DNA from: an uncultured Oscillospiraceae bacterium
GTDB taxonomy: Bacteria > Bacillota > Clostridia > Oscillospirales > Oscillospiraceae
Assembly: GCA_947589745.1 (NCBI GenBank)
Contig: CANQCS010000003.1
Coordinates: 53,421-117,420 of the forward strand
Length of the DNA stretch: 64,000 nt
Reading direction: 5' to 3'
The position numbers and the translations under genes are program-made. Of the stretch, positions 1 through 8,411 are shown piece after piece; within the stretch, counting starts at the first letter, position 1, and each line of letters begins with the position of its first letter. Under the pieces are notes generated by a model, which saw nothing but the letters and a program-made list of their open reading frames with translations, made no database searches and had not been told where the DNA came from.

Positions 1-178
1 AGCTTCCCCCCCGGGGGAGGATGCCGGCCGCGCCGGCCACCAGCGCCACCGCCGCCGCTGCCGCCGCCCAGCGCTTCCAGTGGACGCGCTTCTTCGGCGG
101 GTCCTCCGCCGCCTCCTCCACGAGCTCCGGCCTGATCCCGCTGAAATATCGCAGCAAACGCTCGCTTCGTTCGCTCAT
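1..178 (-). CDS. Probable membrane partner of the sigma factor, 3' end missing (partial)
   Basis: Not in the ORF track. On the minus strand an ATG at 178 overlaps the stop of the sigma-factor gene (ATGA overlap), so the two are translationally coupled. The 59 residues that remain start MSERSERLLRYFSGIRPELVE, continue with a charged stretch (EDPPKKRVHWKR) and then an Ala/Val-rich hydrophobic segment that looks like a transmembrane helix. The gene runs off the left edge. A short cytoplasmic region followed by one membrane segment, directly downstream of an ECF-type sigma gene, is the usual layout of an anti-sigma factor; that role is inferred from context only. Confidence 0.6.
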   Translation of the reverse strand, partial: MSERSERLLRYFSGIRPELVEEAAEDPPKKRVHWKRWAAAAAAVALVAGAAGILPRGGS

Positions 179-732
179 ACGCTGATCCCCTCCTTTTCCA
201 GGGCCCGGCGCAGGCTGCCCCGCATCCGGCGCAGCTTCTGGGCCAGGCGGTTCCCGGGGACGCCCCGGCGGGCGGCCAGCTCCTCCACCGTGTCGCCGTA
301 CCAGTACCGCCGGACGAACAGGACCCGATCCTCCCGCGGCAGCCCCTCCAGCCACCGGCTGATGCAGGCGGCCACCTCCCGGCCCTCCGTCAGCTCCTCC
401 GCGCTGGGCGCCGCTGGGAGGCAGTCCTCCAGCTCCAGGGAGAGAAACGTCAGGTTCCCGCCCCTCCGCCGGGCCGTCCTCTGCCGCCAGCGGTCGATGC
501 ACAGGTTCCGGACGATCCTGGCCATATAGGCCTGCAGGGAGCCGGGCCGCTGGGGCGGGATCGTCTCCCAGAGCCGGTGCAGGGCGTCGTTGAGGCACTC
601 CTCGGCGTCCTCCGGGCTGTCCAGGAGCTTTTGGGCCAGGCCCCTGCAAAAGCCCCCGTACTTCTCCTCAGCCGCCGGGATGGCCTGGGCGTCCTTCTGC
701 CAGAACAGGGCAACGATGGTCTCGTCCTCCAT
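175..732 (-). CDS. ECF-type RNA polymerase sigma factor (sigma-70 family)
   Basis: A 185-residue protein with region 2 near residues 10-80 (YGGFCRGLAQKLLDSPEDAEECLNDA is the core-binding helix pattern; AYMARIVRNLCIDRWRQ is the region 2.4 pattern). Region 4 is near residues 125-180 (LPREDRVLFVRRYWYG, then a helix-turn-helix). The longer ORF starting at 861 has no ribosome site. AGGGGG followed by six bases precedes the ATG at 732, so that start is preferred. It would redirect RNA polymerase to a small regulon, probably with the coupled downstream membrane protein as its regulator. The target genes cannot be told from the sequence. Confidence 0.8.
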   Translation of the reverse strand: MEDETIVALFWQKDAQAIPAAEEKYGGFCRGLAQKLLDSPEDAEECLNDALHRLWETIPPQRPGSLQAYMARIVRNLCIDRWRQRTARRRGGNLTFLSLELEDCLPAAPSAEELTEGREVAACISRWLEGLPREDRVLFVRRYWYGDTVEELAARRGVPGNRLAQKLRRMRGSLRRALEKEGISV

Positions 733-882
733 AGGCATCCCCCTCTCTCTCATTGGTATAAAAGGCCTTTCACTGGTATAGACGGAGATCGCCCCGCCGG
801 TATGACGGGCGGCCGCGATTTTTTTGCGGGGAAAAATTTCCCGCCAGGGTGTGATTCCCACGGAAGAACGGAGATTTCATCA

Positions 883-911
883 TTGAAAAAGCCGCCGCCC
901 TGGGGTAAAAT
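883..911 (+). promoter_or_regulatory. Predicted sigma-A promoter of the GH31 gene
   Basis: TTGAAA (883-888), a 17-base spacer and TAAAAT (906-911) lie about 40 bases upstream of the GH31 start codon, which has its own GAAAGGAG ribosome site. Confidence 0.55.
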
Positions 912-950
912 GGAGCGTGAAAAACAATCCTGCGAAAGGAGCGCCTGAAC

Positions 951-2903
951 ATGGTGACAAAAACGGAAAACGCCCTCATTTTACGCCTGGGCCATGAACA
1001 TCTGCGCATCGAGGCCTGGGGCCGCGGCATCCGGGTCCGCGCCGTGCCCATGGGCGAGCTTCCCGGGGAGGACTGGGCCCTGACCGAGCCGGTGGAGCAC
1101 CAGGCCGGCACGGTATCTGCCGGGGATAGCCCCGCGTGTTTGGAGTGCGGCGGCCTGCGGTGCGAGGTGCTGGACGGGCATCTGCGGTTCACCCGGGGCG
1201 GCGAGGTGCTGCTGGAGGAACAGCGGTACCCCTGGTCCCTCCGGGACCGGGCGCGGGTGTACAGGATGCACCCGGGCAGCGACACCTTTGCCGCGGAGGT
1301 CCGATTTGCCGCCTGTGAGGGGGAGCGGCTCTACGGCATGGGCCAGTACCGGGATATGCGCTTCGATCTGAAAGGCATGACGCTAGAGCTGGCCCAGCGG
1401 AACTCCCAGATCTCCGTGCCGTTCCTGCTGTCCTCCCGGGGCTACGGATTTCTGTGGAACAACCCCGCCATCGGCCGGGCGGCCTTCGCGGAGAACGTGA
1501 CGGAGTGGCGCGCGGAGGCCACCCGGTGCGTGGACTACTGGGTCTGCGCCGGGGACACGCCGGCGGAGATTTTAGAGAAGTACACCGAGGCCACCGGCCG
1601 GGCCTCCCCCCTGCCGGAGTCCCTGCTGGGGCTTTGGCAGTGCAAGCTCCGCTACCGCACCCAGGACGAGCTGCTGGAAGCCGCCAGGGAGTACCGCCGC
1701 CGGGGGATCCAGCTGGACGTGATCGTGGCGGACTACTTCCACTGGGTCTACCAGGGGGACTGGGATTTTGACCCGGCCTACTGGCCCGACCCCAGGGCCA
1801 TGGTGGAGGAGCTGCGGTCCATGGGCACCCGCCTGATGGTGTCCGTGTGGCCCACGGTGGACCAGCGGTCCGGAAATTACCGGGACTTTGCCGAAAACGG
1901 CTATCTCATCCGCACGGAGCGGGGGCTGCCCGCCGCCATGGACGTCTTCGGCCAGGTGTGTTTCTACGACGCCACCAACCCCGGCGCGAGGGAGTTTGCC
2001 TATGATCTTCTCAAGAAAAACTACGGCAAGTACGGCGTCGATATGTTTTGGCTGGACGAGGCCGAGCCGGAATACTCCGTGACGGACTTTGACCACTACC
2101 GGCAGTACATCGGCCCCGTGCTCGCCACCGGCAACATTTACCCCAAGTTCCACGCCAGGATGGCCTTTGACGGGCAGAGGCGGGACGGGGTCCGGGACAT
2201 CCTGAACCTGGTCCGCTGCGCCTGGGTGGGGAGCGCCAAATACGGAGTCCTGGTGTGGAGCGGGGATATCGAGTCCTCCTTCCGGGAGATGCGGGTGCAG
2301 ATCCGGAACGGCCTCCACATGGGCGTGGCCGGTATCCCCTGGTGGATCACCGACACCGGCGGCTTCTACGGCGGCGACGTCCGGGACCCGGTCTTCCGGG
2401 AGCTGCTGGTCCGCTGGTTCCAGTGGGCGGTGTACACCCCCATTCTGCGGATGCACGGCGACCGGCTGCCCTCCAAGGGCCCGCTGGCCGGGGATACCGA
2501 CCACGGCGGCGGCTTCTGTCCCTCCGGCGCGGACAACGAGCTGTGGGTGTATGGCGAGGAGATCTATGGGATCTTGCGGCGCTACCTGGATATCCGCGAG
2601 GGCCTGAAGCCCTACATTGTCCGGGCGGCCCGGGAGACGGTGGAAACCGGCCTCCCCATGCTGCGGGCCATGTTCCTAGAGTTTCCCGGGGACCCGGAGT
2701 GCTGGCGGACGGACGACCAGTATATGTTCGGCCCCGATTACCTCGTGGCTCCCGTCACCGAGTACGGCACCAGAGAGCGCCGGGTCTATCTCCCCCGCGG
2801 CCGCTGGCAGCCCTGCGACGGCGGCCGCGTCATAGAGAGCGCCGGGCAGTATGTGACGGCCAGCGCTCCGCTGGACTATATGCCGGTGTACCAGCGGCTC
2901 TGA
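951..2903 (+). CDS. Glycoside hydrolase family 31 (alpha-glucosidase/alpha-xylosidase type)
   Basis: A 650-residue enzyme of the retaining GH31 clan. The N-terminal ~200 residues form the beta-sandwich domain. The TIM barrel carries the nucleophile motif FWLDEAEPE (Asp ~369) and the acid/base motif WSGDIESSF (Asp ~439). GIPWWITDTGGF is the conserved substrate-binding loop. A C-terminal beta domain follows (YLPRGRW). There is no signal peptide, so it acts in the cytoplasm on imported oligosaccharides. It is somewhat shorter than YicI-type xylosidases (~770 aa). Specificity (alpha-glucoside, alpha-xyloside or another) cannot be assigned. It is monocistronic apart from the cobU-like gene 58 bases downstream. 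Confidence 0.92.
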   Translation: MVTKTENALILRLGHEHLRIEAWGRGIRVRAVPMGELPGEDWALTEPVEHQAGTVSAGDSPACLECGGLRCEVLDGHLRFTRGGEVLLEEQRYPWSLRDRARVYRMHPGSDTFAAEVRFAACEGERLYGMGQYRDMRFDLKGMTLELAQRNSQISVPFLLSSRGYGFLWNNPAIGRAAFAENVTEWRAEATRCVDYWVCAGDTPAEILEKYTEATGRASPLPESLLGLWQCKLRYRTQDELLEAAREYRRRGIQLDVIVADYFHWVYQGDWDFDPAYWPDPRAMVEELRSMGTRLMVSVWPTVDQRSGNYRDFAENGYLIRTERGLPAAMDVFGQVCFYDATNPGAREFAYDLLKKNYGKYGVDMFWLDEAEPEYSVTDFDHYRQYIGPVLATGNIYPKFHARMAFDGQRRDGVRDILNLVRCAWVGSAKYGVLVWSGDIESSFREMRVQIRNGLHMGVAGIPWWITDTGGFYGGDVRDPVFRELLVRWFQWAVYTPILRMHGDRLPSKGPLAGDTDHGGGFCPSGADNELWVYGEEIYGILRRYLDIREGLKPYIVRAARETVETGLPMLRAMFLEFPGDPECWRTDDQYMFGPDYLVAPVTEYGTRERRVYLPRGRWQPCDGGRVIESAGQYVTASAPLDYMPVYQRL

Positions 2904-2961
2904 CCTCTCCGGCCCCCGCCCCGTGCGGGATGGGAGTTGCTTGCGCAAAGGAGGATGGCAA

Positions 2962-3507
2962 GTGAACGTTTTGATCTCAGGCGGCTGCAAAAACGGAAAA
3001 TCCACCTTTGCCCGGAACATTGCGCTGCGGCTGGCCGGGGACGGGAAACGGTACTATGTGGCCACCATGATTCCCTGCGACGATGAGGACCGGGCCCGGA
3101 TAGCGCGGCATGTGGCGGACCGGGCGGGCCTGGGCTTTGAGACGCTGGAGCTGGGCCGGAAGGTGGAACGGTGCCTGGAGCTGGCAGACCCCGGCGCCAC
3201 ATTTCTTGTGGACAGCGTCACGGCGCTGCTGCTCAACGAGATGTACCCGGGCGGCCACGGTGCCGGGGTAGACCCTGATGCCGTGGACCGGTGTGCGGCG
3301 GGTCTGCTGAAGGTAGCGGCGGGCGCCGGGAACGCGGTCTTCGTGTCCGACTACATCTACTCCGACGCTGTCCGCTACGACAGCTTTACGGAAAAATACC
3401 GGGCAGATTTGGCCTTTGTGGACAAGGCGCTGGCAAATGTATGCGACGTGGTCATAGAGGTCTGCGCGGGCAATGTATTGGTGCATAAGGGAGAATGGGA
3501 ACCGTGA
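2962..3507 (+). CDS. cobU: CobU-like adenosylcobinamide kinase / guanylyltransferase
   Basis: A 181-residue P-loop protein starting at a GTG just after AAAGGAGGATGGCAA; the track ORF begins 39 bases too early. It has the CobU layout: Walker A GGCKNGKS at residues ~6-13, YYVATMIPCDDEDRARI (the family's ATP/GTP-side segment), then VDSVTALLLNEM (Walker B-like) and VFVSDYIYSD. CobU phosphorylates adenosylcobinamide and then adds GMP during cobalamin nucleotide-loop assembly. The Walker A is slightly unusual (GGCKNGKS rather than GGARSGKS). No other cobalamin genes and no B12 riboswitch were seen nearby, so it may be a scavenging-pathway gene or a diverged paralogue. Confidence 0.8.
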   Translation: MNVLISGGCKNGKSTFARNIALRLAGDGKRYYVATMIPCDDEDRARIARHVADRAGLGFETLELGRKVERCLELADPGATFLVDSVTALLLNEMYPGGHGAGVDPDAVDRCAAGLLKVAAGAGNAVFVSDYIYSDAVRYDSFTEKYRADLAFVDKALANVCDVVIEVCAGNVLVHKGEWEP

Positions 3508-3544
3508 GCGGTGATCCGATTGTCTTTCATTCAGATGCCTCTCT

Positions 3545-3632
3545 CGTCACCGTGCGGAAAATGTAGGTATCGCAGCATTTTGGAAGCGATGGTAAAGTTC
3601 TTTTTGATTCTTTTTCTTTCAAGAAAAAGAAT
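3545..3632 (+). repeat. Interspersed repeat family A, copy 1
   Basis: About 90 bases reading CGTGCGGAAAATGTAGGTATCGCAGC, then GCGATGGTAAAGTTCTTTTTGAT, ending in the hairpin CTTTTTCTTTCAAGAAAAAG. The same block recurs seven more times in the window (near 6.1, 13.8, 17.4, 25.7, 36.4, 37.7 and 50.7 kb). It separates the two CobU-like genes. Confidence 0.85.
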
Positions 3633-3644
3633 GAGGAGGTCAGG

Positions 3645-4022
3645 ATGGAGCTTATTATCGGCGGGGCGTATCAGGGAAAACGGGAATACGCCAAGCGCCG
3701 CTTTTCGGTGGAGGAAGGGCGGATTTTTACCTGCCGGGAGGATGGGGAGATCGATTTTTCCAGCCGCTGCATTGACAGGATCGAGGAATTTACCCTCTGG
3801 TGCGTCCGGAACGACGCTGACCCGGCGGAGCTCTTCCGGGCCCACCGGGACCAGTGGCGCGGCAGCGTCCTCATCTGCACGGACATCTTCTGCGGCGTGG
3901 TCCCATTGGAGGCGGAGGCCCGGGCGTGGCGGGAGGCGACCGCCAGGCTGTGCGCGTACCTTTCGGGGGAGGCCGCCGGTGTGACCAGGATGTTCTGCGG
4001 GCTTGCCCAAAAACTCAAGTAA
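3645..4022 (+). CDS. Short CobU-like P-loop protein
   Basis: A 125-residue protein with AGGAGG five bases before the ATG. It begins MELIIGGAYQGKREYAKRRF, the beta1-P-loop-helix of the CobU fold (GGAYQGKR in place of GGARSGKS). It keeps a later ICTDIFCGVVPL strand resembling CobU's second signature. At 125 residues it is well short of CobU (~180), and Walker A is degenerate (final Ser/Thr replaced by Arg), so nucleotide binding is doubtful. It follows cobU with only a family-A repeat between. It may be a diverged partner or paralogue in corrinoid salvage. Confidence 0.6.
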   Translation: MELIIGGAYQGKREYAKRRFSVEEGRIFTCREDGEIDFSSRCIDRIEEFTLWCVRNDADPAELFRAHRDQWRGSVLICTDIFCGVVPLEAEARAWREATARLCAYLSGEAAGVTRMFCGLAQKLK

Positions 4023-4034
4023 CGCGGGAGGCAC

Positions 4035-4059
4035 GGACAGCGGCCTGGCCGCTGTCCGG
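4035..4059. terminator. Bidirectional hairpin between convergent genes
   Basis: CGGACAGCGGCC and GGCCGCTGTCCG form a 12-bp stem with a one-base centre, between the 3' ends of the short CobU-like gene and the minus-strand DUF434 gene. T-rich sequence follows on the plus strand (ATCTTTTCCTTTT). Confidence 0.65.
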
Positions 4060-4076
4060 CTTGCCATCTTTTCCTT

Positions 4077-4796
4077 TTAAGAACTAGAGGCAGCGTTCAG
4101 GTCCAGGCGCAGCACCCACGCGTCCGCAATGGCATCCTTGATGATCCCTCTGTTGAGGTTGTACCAGCTCACGCAGTTGTCCAGGATAATGGCGTCGGAG
4201 GTGACCACATTTTCCCTCTGATAGAGCTCCCTGTCCACGCAGGGGCTCAGCACGGTTTGGACATTCACCGCGTACTTCTCCCCCGCCTCCCGTAGCAGGG
4301 CGCTCAGGCGGCCGGAGTTGGACACCTGCTTGTCCAGGAAGAAGACCGCCTCCCGGACGCCGAGGGCGTCCATCCGCGCCAGCAGCAGTTCCACCGCCCG
4401 GACGGTCTTGTCCACGATGCGGTAGGTCCCCCGCAGTCCGGCCAGGTCCCGGACCGTGCCGTCCATCCCCGCCAGGAGCAGGGACCCGGACAGGGCCACC
4501 TCCAGGGTGATGACGGTGTTGAAGCCGTCCAGCGCCAGACTGGCCGGGGCCTGGGGCAGCATCGTCTGCCGCCGCCGCGCTAGGGAGGCCGCCGGGGAGG
4601 TGATGCGGGCCAGGGCCAGCCGCTGCCGCTCGGAGAGCAGGTGGTGGTTCCCTACAAAGATCGAGGCGGGCTTCACCGGGTAGCCGCGGTCCATGAGATA
4701 GCAGAGCTCCTCCCCTGCCCTGGTCAGCTTCTCCCGCGCCGCCTCTCCGAACTCATTTCTGTCGCTGGGGACATATCCGCGTCTTACGATTTCCAA
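4077..4796 (-). CDS. DUF434-family protein of unknown function
   Basis: A 239-residue protein whose N-terminal part (RRGYVPSDRNEFGEAAREKL, then YLMDRGYPVKPASIFVGNHHLL) matches my memory of DUF434 proteins, with a second domain containing LDGFNTVITLEVALSG and FFLDKQVSNSGR. The track ORF begins at 5141, but the only good ribosome site (AGGAGG plus seven bases) precedes a TTG at 4796, directly before the conserved LEIVRRGYVPSD; the extra N-terminus is therefore rejected. No catalytic function is known. The C-terminal part has regularly spaced Asp residues reminiscent of a PIN-like nuclease fold, but that is speculation. Confidence 0.7.
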   Translation of the reverse strand: MEIVRRGYVPSDRNEFGEAAREKLTRAGEELCYLMDRGYPVKPASIFVGNHHLLSERQRLALARITSPAASLARRRQTMLPQAPASLALDGFNTVITLEVALSGSLLLAGMDGTVRDLAGLRGTYRIVDKTVRAVELLLARMDALGVREAVFFLDKQVSNSGRLSALLREAGEKYAVNVQTVLSPCVDRELYQRENVVTSDAIILDNCVSWYNLNRGIIKDAIADAWVLRLDLNAASSS

Positions 4797-5031
4797 ATTG
4801 CCGCCTCCTGGTTCCTTTGCCGGATAAAGGGCAGATTTTTTCTGGGGTTGTCTGGATCCCATTCCATCATACCGCATATGCGGAGGGATTTCAACAGACA
4901 GGTGGCAAAGCGTTTTTATGCCTTGACGGCAGCGCGGCGTCCGCATAATTTCTCCAGAAAATACCGGCTTGACTTTTTCCAGGAGCAGGTATATGGTTAG
5001 CATCAGATTTTTGTTGGGAAGGAGCGGTCGC

Positions 5032-6051
5032 ATGAAAGAGCAAGCCTCCGAGCCGGTGTCTGTCCCGGCCCCGTCCTCGGAAAAGCTCCTGCTTGCCAGC
5101 GGCGTGCTGTTGAAGGCGGTGGAGGACCTACAGCCTGTCATGGAGGAGCGCTACTACACGCCCCTGGCGGAGATCACCGACAAGCGGGATGCGGGCCGTG
5201 AGGCCCTGGAGGACGAGATCCAGCAGGAGCTGGCGACGCTCCACGCCGCGGCCAATGACCTCCAGCGGGCACACCAGGGCGTCATCTCCATGTCGGACGA
5301 GCTCCGGGCCAGGGCCAGGGACACCCAGCGCAGTGTGGACAGAAAGCTGCTGCGCCCCAATCCGCCCGCCAACGGTGCCATCGACCTGAAGGAGAAACAG
5401 AAGGACCATTTCGCCCAGGGGCTGAACATCTACAAGATTCTGTTGGTGCTGGCGGTGGGCAGCTTTGCCGGGGTCATCGTCGAGATGCTGTGGTGCTATC
5501 TGACCAACGGCTATTTCGAGAGCCGCCGGGGGCTGGTGTACGGGCCCTTCAACCTTCTCTACGGTGCCGGCGCCGCCGCCCTGTCGGTGGCGCTCTACAA
5601 GTACAGGAATCGCGGCTTCATCTGGTCTTTCCTAGGTGGCTTCATTGTCGGCAGCGTCCTGGAGTACCTGTGCTCCTGGGGACAGGAGATGCTGATCGGG
5701 TCCACCTCCTGGGACTACAGCAATATGCCGCTGAACCTCAACGGGCGTATCTGCTTCGCCTACTCCATCTTCTGGGGCGTGCTGGGCGTTCTGTGGATCA
5801 AGGACCTGTATCCACGGATGGCCAAACTGATCCTGAAGATCCCGAACCGCATCGGAAAGGTCCTGACTTGGGCCCTGACTATATTTCTCATCTTTGACGC
5901 GGTGGTCAGCTGCGTCGCCGTGGGCCGCTGGTCCCAGCGGGTCAAGGGAGAACTCGCCGAAAACGGATTCTGGGAGATGGTGGACCAGCGGTTCCCGGAC
6001 CAGAGGATGGAGCGCATCTTTGCCAACATGGAGTTTGATACGCAGGATTGA
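5032..6051 (+). CDS. Putative ABC-transporter-permease-like membrane protein (CmpB family)
   Basis: A 339-residue protein starting at the ATG after GGGAAGGAGCGGTCGC, not at the track start of 4969. Residues ~15-125 are soluble, charged and predicted coiled coil (EEIQ/ELATL/LQRAHQ). The C-terminal half holds about four hydrophobic segments (ILLVLAVGSFAGVIVEMLWCYL, FNLLYGAGAAALSVALY, FIWSFLGGFIVGSVLEYLCS, a last one near 285). It includes FESRRGLVYGPFNLLYG, characteristic of the putative ABC-transporter-permease family PF06541. Despite that name, no ATPase is nearby and the family's function is unproven. The coiled-coil extension is the distinctive feature here. Confidence 0.75.
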   Translation: MKEQASEPVSVPAPSSEKLLLASGVLLKAVEDLQPVMEERYYTPLAEITDKRDAGREALEDEIQQELATLHAAANDLQRAHQGVISMSDELRARARDTQRSVDRKLLRPNPPANGAIDLKEKQKDHFAQGLNIYKILLVLAVGSFAGVIVEMLWCYLTNGYFESRRGLVYGPFNLLYGAGAAALSVALYKYRNRGFIWSFLGGFIVGSVLEYLCSWGQEMLIGSTSWDYSNMPLNLNGRICFAYSIFWGVLGVLWIKDLYPRMAKLILKIPNRIGKVLTWALTIFLIFDAVVSCVAVGRWSQRVKGELAENGFWEMVDQRFPDQRMERIFANMEFDTQD

Positions 6052-6077
6052 TGATTCGGATGGTTGCAGGGAATATG

Positions 6078-6117
6078 GTAGGGAGAGCTGGGATCAGCTC
6101 TCCCTACTAACTTTTTA
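6078..6117 (+). terminator. Intrinsic terminator after the CmpB-like gene
   Basis: GTAGGGAGAGCTG / CAGCTCTCCCTAC form a 13-bp perfect stem with a GGAT loop, followed by TAACTTTTT. Confidence 0.85.
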
Positions 6118-6118
6118 A

Positions 6119-6180
6119 CATATGATGTAGGTATCGCAACGCTGCGGCAGCGATGGTAAAGTTCTTTTTGATACTTTGAT
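6119..6180 (+). repeat. Interspersed repeat family A, copy 2 (3' truncated)
   Basis: Matches the family through GCGATGGTAAAGTTCTTTTTGATACTTT, then stops exactly where the acetyltransferase relic begins. The terminal hairpin is missing. Confidence 0.75.
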
Positions 6181-6369
6181 TGGGATATTGAAATGGTAGA
6201 CATGAACGGTTGGCTTCTCCAGCTCGGAGAGATCCTGCCCGGGGAGGTTTCTTCTGATCGTCTCCAGTATTTCCGGTGAATAATAGGGGAAAATCCCATC
6301 GTATTTCGCGCCGAGCTTCTCAAAGACGTGGATGCTGTGTTCATTCTCCTGCCGTATCCGGACCTTGAC
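6177..6369 (-). pseudogene. C-terminal relic of a GNAT acetyltransferase
   Basis: On the minus strand this encodes QVKVRIRQENEHSIHVFEK, then LGAKYDGIFPYYSPE, ending HVYHFNIPI. It resembles the last strand and helix of a GNAT acetyltransferase (the N-x-x-S-I-H-V-x-E-K-L-G pattern after the acetyl-CoA site). There is no start codon or acetyl-CoA loop upstream. Downstream the frame runs straight into repeat A. The rest of the gene has been lost, probably when the repeat or the flanking DNA rearranged. Confidence 0.6.
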
Positions 6370-6457
6370 CTGCGGGATGTGTCGCTGCCCGCCTTTCATT
6401 CTGCTGCGGGAGGTATCCAAACCTCTTGAGCACACAAAATCGAAAAAATTTCCGCCC

Positions 6458-6486
6458 TTGTTTGGAGGAAAAGGGTATGGTATACT
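6458..6486 (+). promoter_or_regulatory. Predicted promoter of kptA
   Basis: TTGTTT (6458-6463), a 17-base spacer and TATACT (6481-6486), about 20 bases before the kptA start, which has AAAAAGGAGTGATGCCAC as ribosome site. The -35 is weak. Confidence 0.5.
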
Positions 6487-6508
6487 GGTCAAAAAGGAGT
6501 GATGCCAC

Positions 6509-7048
6509 ATGAAAAGCGCGGCAGATCAGGCGCAGCGGATCAGCAGAAAGATGTCCTATCTGCTGCGCCACAGCACGGCGTTCATTGACGGCCACGGCTG
6601 GGCGCAAATCGGCGCCATCGTTGAAGAGGTCCGAAAGAGCTATCCTGATTTCACGGAAGCCATGCTCCGGGAGATCGTTGCCGCCGACGAAAAGGGCCGG
6701 TACTCCATCGACGCCTCCGGCCTCAGGATCAGGGCCAACCAGGGGCACTCCGTACCGGTGGACGTGGAGCTGAAACGGGCGGAACCCCCGGAGGTGCTGT
6801 ACCACGGTACTGCCAGCAGATTTTTGTCCTCCATCATGGCGGAGGGCCTGACGGGCCGGACACGGCTGTATGTCCACCTCAGCACCACGGCAGAGGCCGC
6901 CCGCAAGGTCGGCGCCCGCCACGGCAAACCGGTGGCCCTGCAAATCGACACCTCAAAAATGGCACGGGATGGATATGATTTTTTCCTGTCGGAAAATCAT
7001 ATCTGGCTGACAAAGGCGGTGCCTGCCGGGTATATTACGATCCTGTAA
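6509..7048 (+). CDS. kptA: RNA 2'-phosphotransferase (Tpt1/KptA)
   Basis: A 179-residue protein with all family hallmarks: the N-terminal winged-helix segment ISRKMSYLLRH (catalytic Arg in the LRH motif) and DGHGWAQIGAIV. The C-terminal ADP-ribosyl-transferase-like lobe has YSIDASGLRIRANQGHS, YHGTASRFLSSIMAEGL and LYVHLSTT. The family moves an internal RNA 2'-phosphate to NAD+, giving ADP-ribose 1'',2''-cyclic phosphate. In eukaryotes this ends tRNA splicing, but most bacteria have no obvious substrate. No RNA ligase or repair partner is adjacent, so it is an orphan here. Confidence 0.95.
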   Translation: MKSAADQAQRISRKMSYLLRHSTAFIDGHGWAQIGAIVEEVRKSYPDFTEAMLREIVAADEKGRYSIDASGLRIRANQGHSVPVDVELKRAEPPEVLYHGTASRFLSSIMAEGLTGRTRLYVHLSTTAEAARKVGARHGKPVALQIDTSKMARDGYDFFLSENHIWLTKAVPAGYITIL

Positions 7049-7059
7049 TCTGGCGGGTG

Positions 7060-7690
7060 GGGGCTCCGCCCCCACCGGAATTGATGCGCACCCCCAGTGG
7101 GGCGCCCCCGGGGTTACTTTTCTCTCGCGAGAAAAGTAACCAAAAGCGCGTTTAAGAAAACCAAGGTTTTCTTAAAAATCTTTCCTCATTTTTTATTTTG
7201 TTTTGCGCTCCACCTTTGGTCTGTTTTGTCTAAACCGCGCTGCGTCCCGTGTATAAGATTTTTGCGGCTGTTTTAGTATGTCCACAAGAAATACCAGCAA
7301 AAATCCCTCGGCTCGCTCCACGTTTCGGGGTGCTACTTACCCTTCGTGCGTCATGCCTACCTCGCAAGTACATGAGTCTCATCTAAACCGACAACCACCG
7401 CACCATCAATTGCGTAGTGGAACGGAGCAACCAGCAGTTGGACTACGGAAAACCAACACCGCAGTACCGATGAAAGCCTTCCCTGGGTCCCACCCAACAC
7501 CCAACTGCCCTTAACCGTCATCCCTGGGGATTCTTAAGGGGCCCCAGCCCCTTAAGCAATTTTTTGGTTACTTTTTGTTTGCACAAAAAGTAACCCAGGG
7601 TGCCGGCAGGCACTGAAAGATATATTAAGAGGTGGTAGGGGCCGGAGGCCCCTACAGATAGGCACTGTGGGGGCTGCGCCCCCTATCCCC
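7060..7690 (+). repeat. Interspersed palindromic repeat family B, copy 1
   Basis: Fills the 649-base gap between kptA and sigE. In order: a GC hairpin (GGGGGCTCCGCCCCC), the stem GTTACTTTTCTC/GAGAAAAGTAAC, the stem TTTAAGAAAACC/GGTTTTCTTAAA, a variable centre, the core TGCGTAGTGGAACGGAGCAA at 7411, then CTTAAGGGG hairpins, GGTTACTTTTTG/CAAAAAGTAACC and a closing GC hairpin. The left core arm is degenerate in this copy. The short ORFs over it (e.g. 7278-7514) lack ribosome sites. It could also terminate sigE transcription. Confidence 0.85.
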
Positions 7691-7697
7691 CCTGCTT

Positions 7698-8411
7698 TTA
7701 ACTCATTTTCAATATTTCCCGTTTCAGCCGGCTGATAATCCTCTTCTCCAGCCGGGAGATATACGACTGCGATATCCCCAGCCGGTCGGCTACCTCCTTC
7801 TGCGTCTGCTCCTTTCGTCCGTCCAGGCCGAAACGAAGGACTATGATCTCCCGCTCCCGCTCCGACAGCTTGCCGATGGCCGCCCCCAGGAGCTGCCGCT
7901 CCACGTCCTCCTCGATGGGCCGCATCACCACGTCCGGGTCCGTGCCCAGCACGTCGCTGAGCAGCAGTTCGTTGCCGTCCCAATCCGTATTCAGCGGCTC
8001 GTCCAGGCTTACCTCCGTCCGCTGGGACGCGCTCTTGCGGAGAAACATCAGGATCTCATTCTCAATGCAGCGGCTGGCGTAGGTGGCCAGCTTGATATTC
8101 TTGTCCGTGCGGTAGGTGTTGATGGACTTGATAAGGCCGATGGTGCCGATGGAGATCAAGTCCTCGATATTGATGCCCGTGTTCTCAAACCGCCGGGCGA
8201 TATAGACTACCAGGCGCAGATTCCGCTCGATCAAAACCTGGCGCACCGCCTCCTCTCCGGCGTCCAGGCGGGAGAGCAGCTCCGCCTCCTCCTCCCGGCT
8301 GAGGGCCGGGGGCAGCGTGTCGCTGCCCCCGATGTAAAATACCTTCTCCGCCGGCAGCAGCCCCAGGCGCACCAGCAGCCGCAGCAGCGCCGTCTTCCAG
8401 TCAGGCCGCAT
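7698..8411 (-). CDS. sigE: Sporulation sigma factor E (mother-cell)
   Basis: 237 residues, the normal SigE length. The first ~27 residues form an amphipathic pro-sequence ([19 protein letters not shown]) that SpoIIGA would remove. Region 2 contains [41 protein letters not shown] and [19 protein letters not shown]. Region 4 has [15 protein letters not shown] and the helix-turn-helix [22 protein letters not shown]. It drives early mother-cell genes after asymmetric division. It overlaps the 3' end of spoIIGA by 11 bases, so the two are translationally coupled as in other endospore formers. Confidence 0.97.
   Translation of the reverse strand: MRPDWKTALLRLLVRLGLLPAEKVFYIGGSDTLPPALSREEEAELLSRLDAGEEAVRQVLIERNLRLVVYIARRFENTGINIEDLISIGTIGLIKSINTYRTDKNIKLATYASRCIENEILMFLRKSASQRTEVSLDEPLNTDWDGNELLLSDVLGTDPDVVMRPIEEDVERQLLGAAIGKLSEREREIIVLRFGLDGRKEQTQKEVADRLGISQSYISRLEKRIISRLKREILKMS

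Noticed and set aside
2904-2961. Cobalamin riboswitch before cobU
   Set aside because: The gap is only 58 bases and lacks the B12-box pattern.
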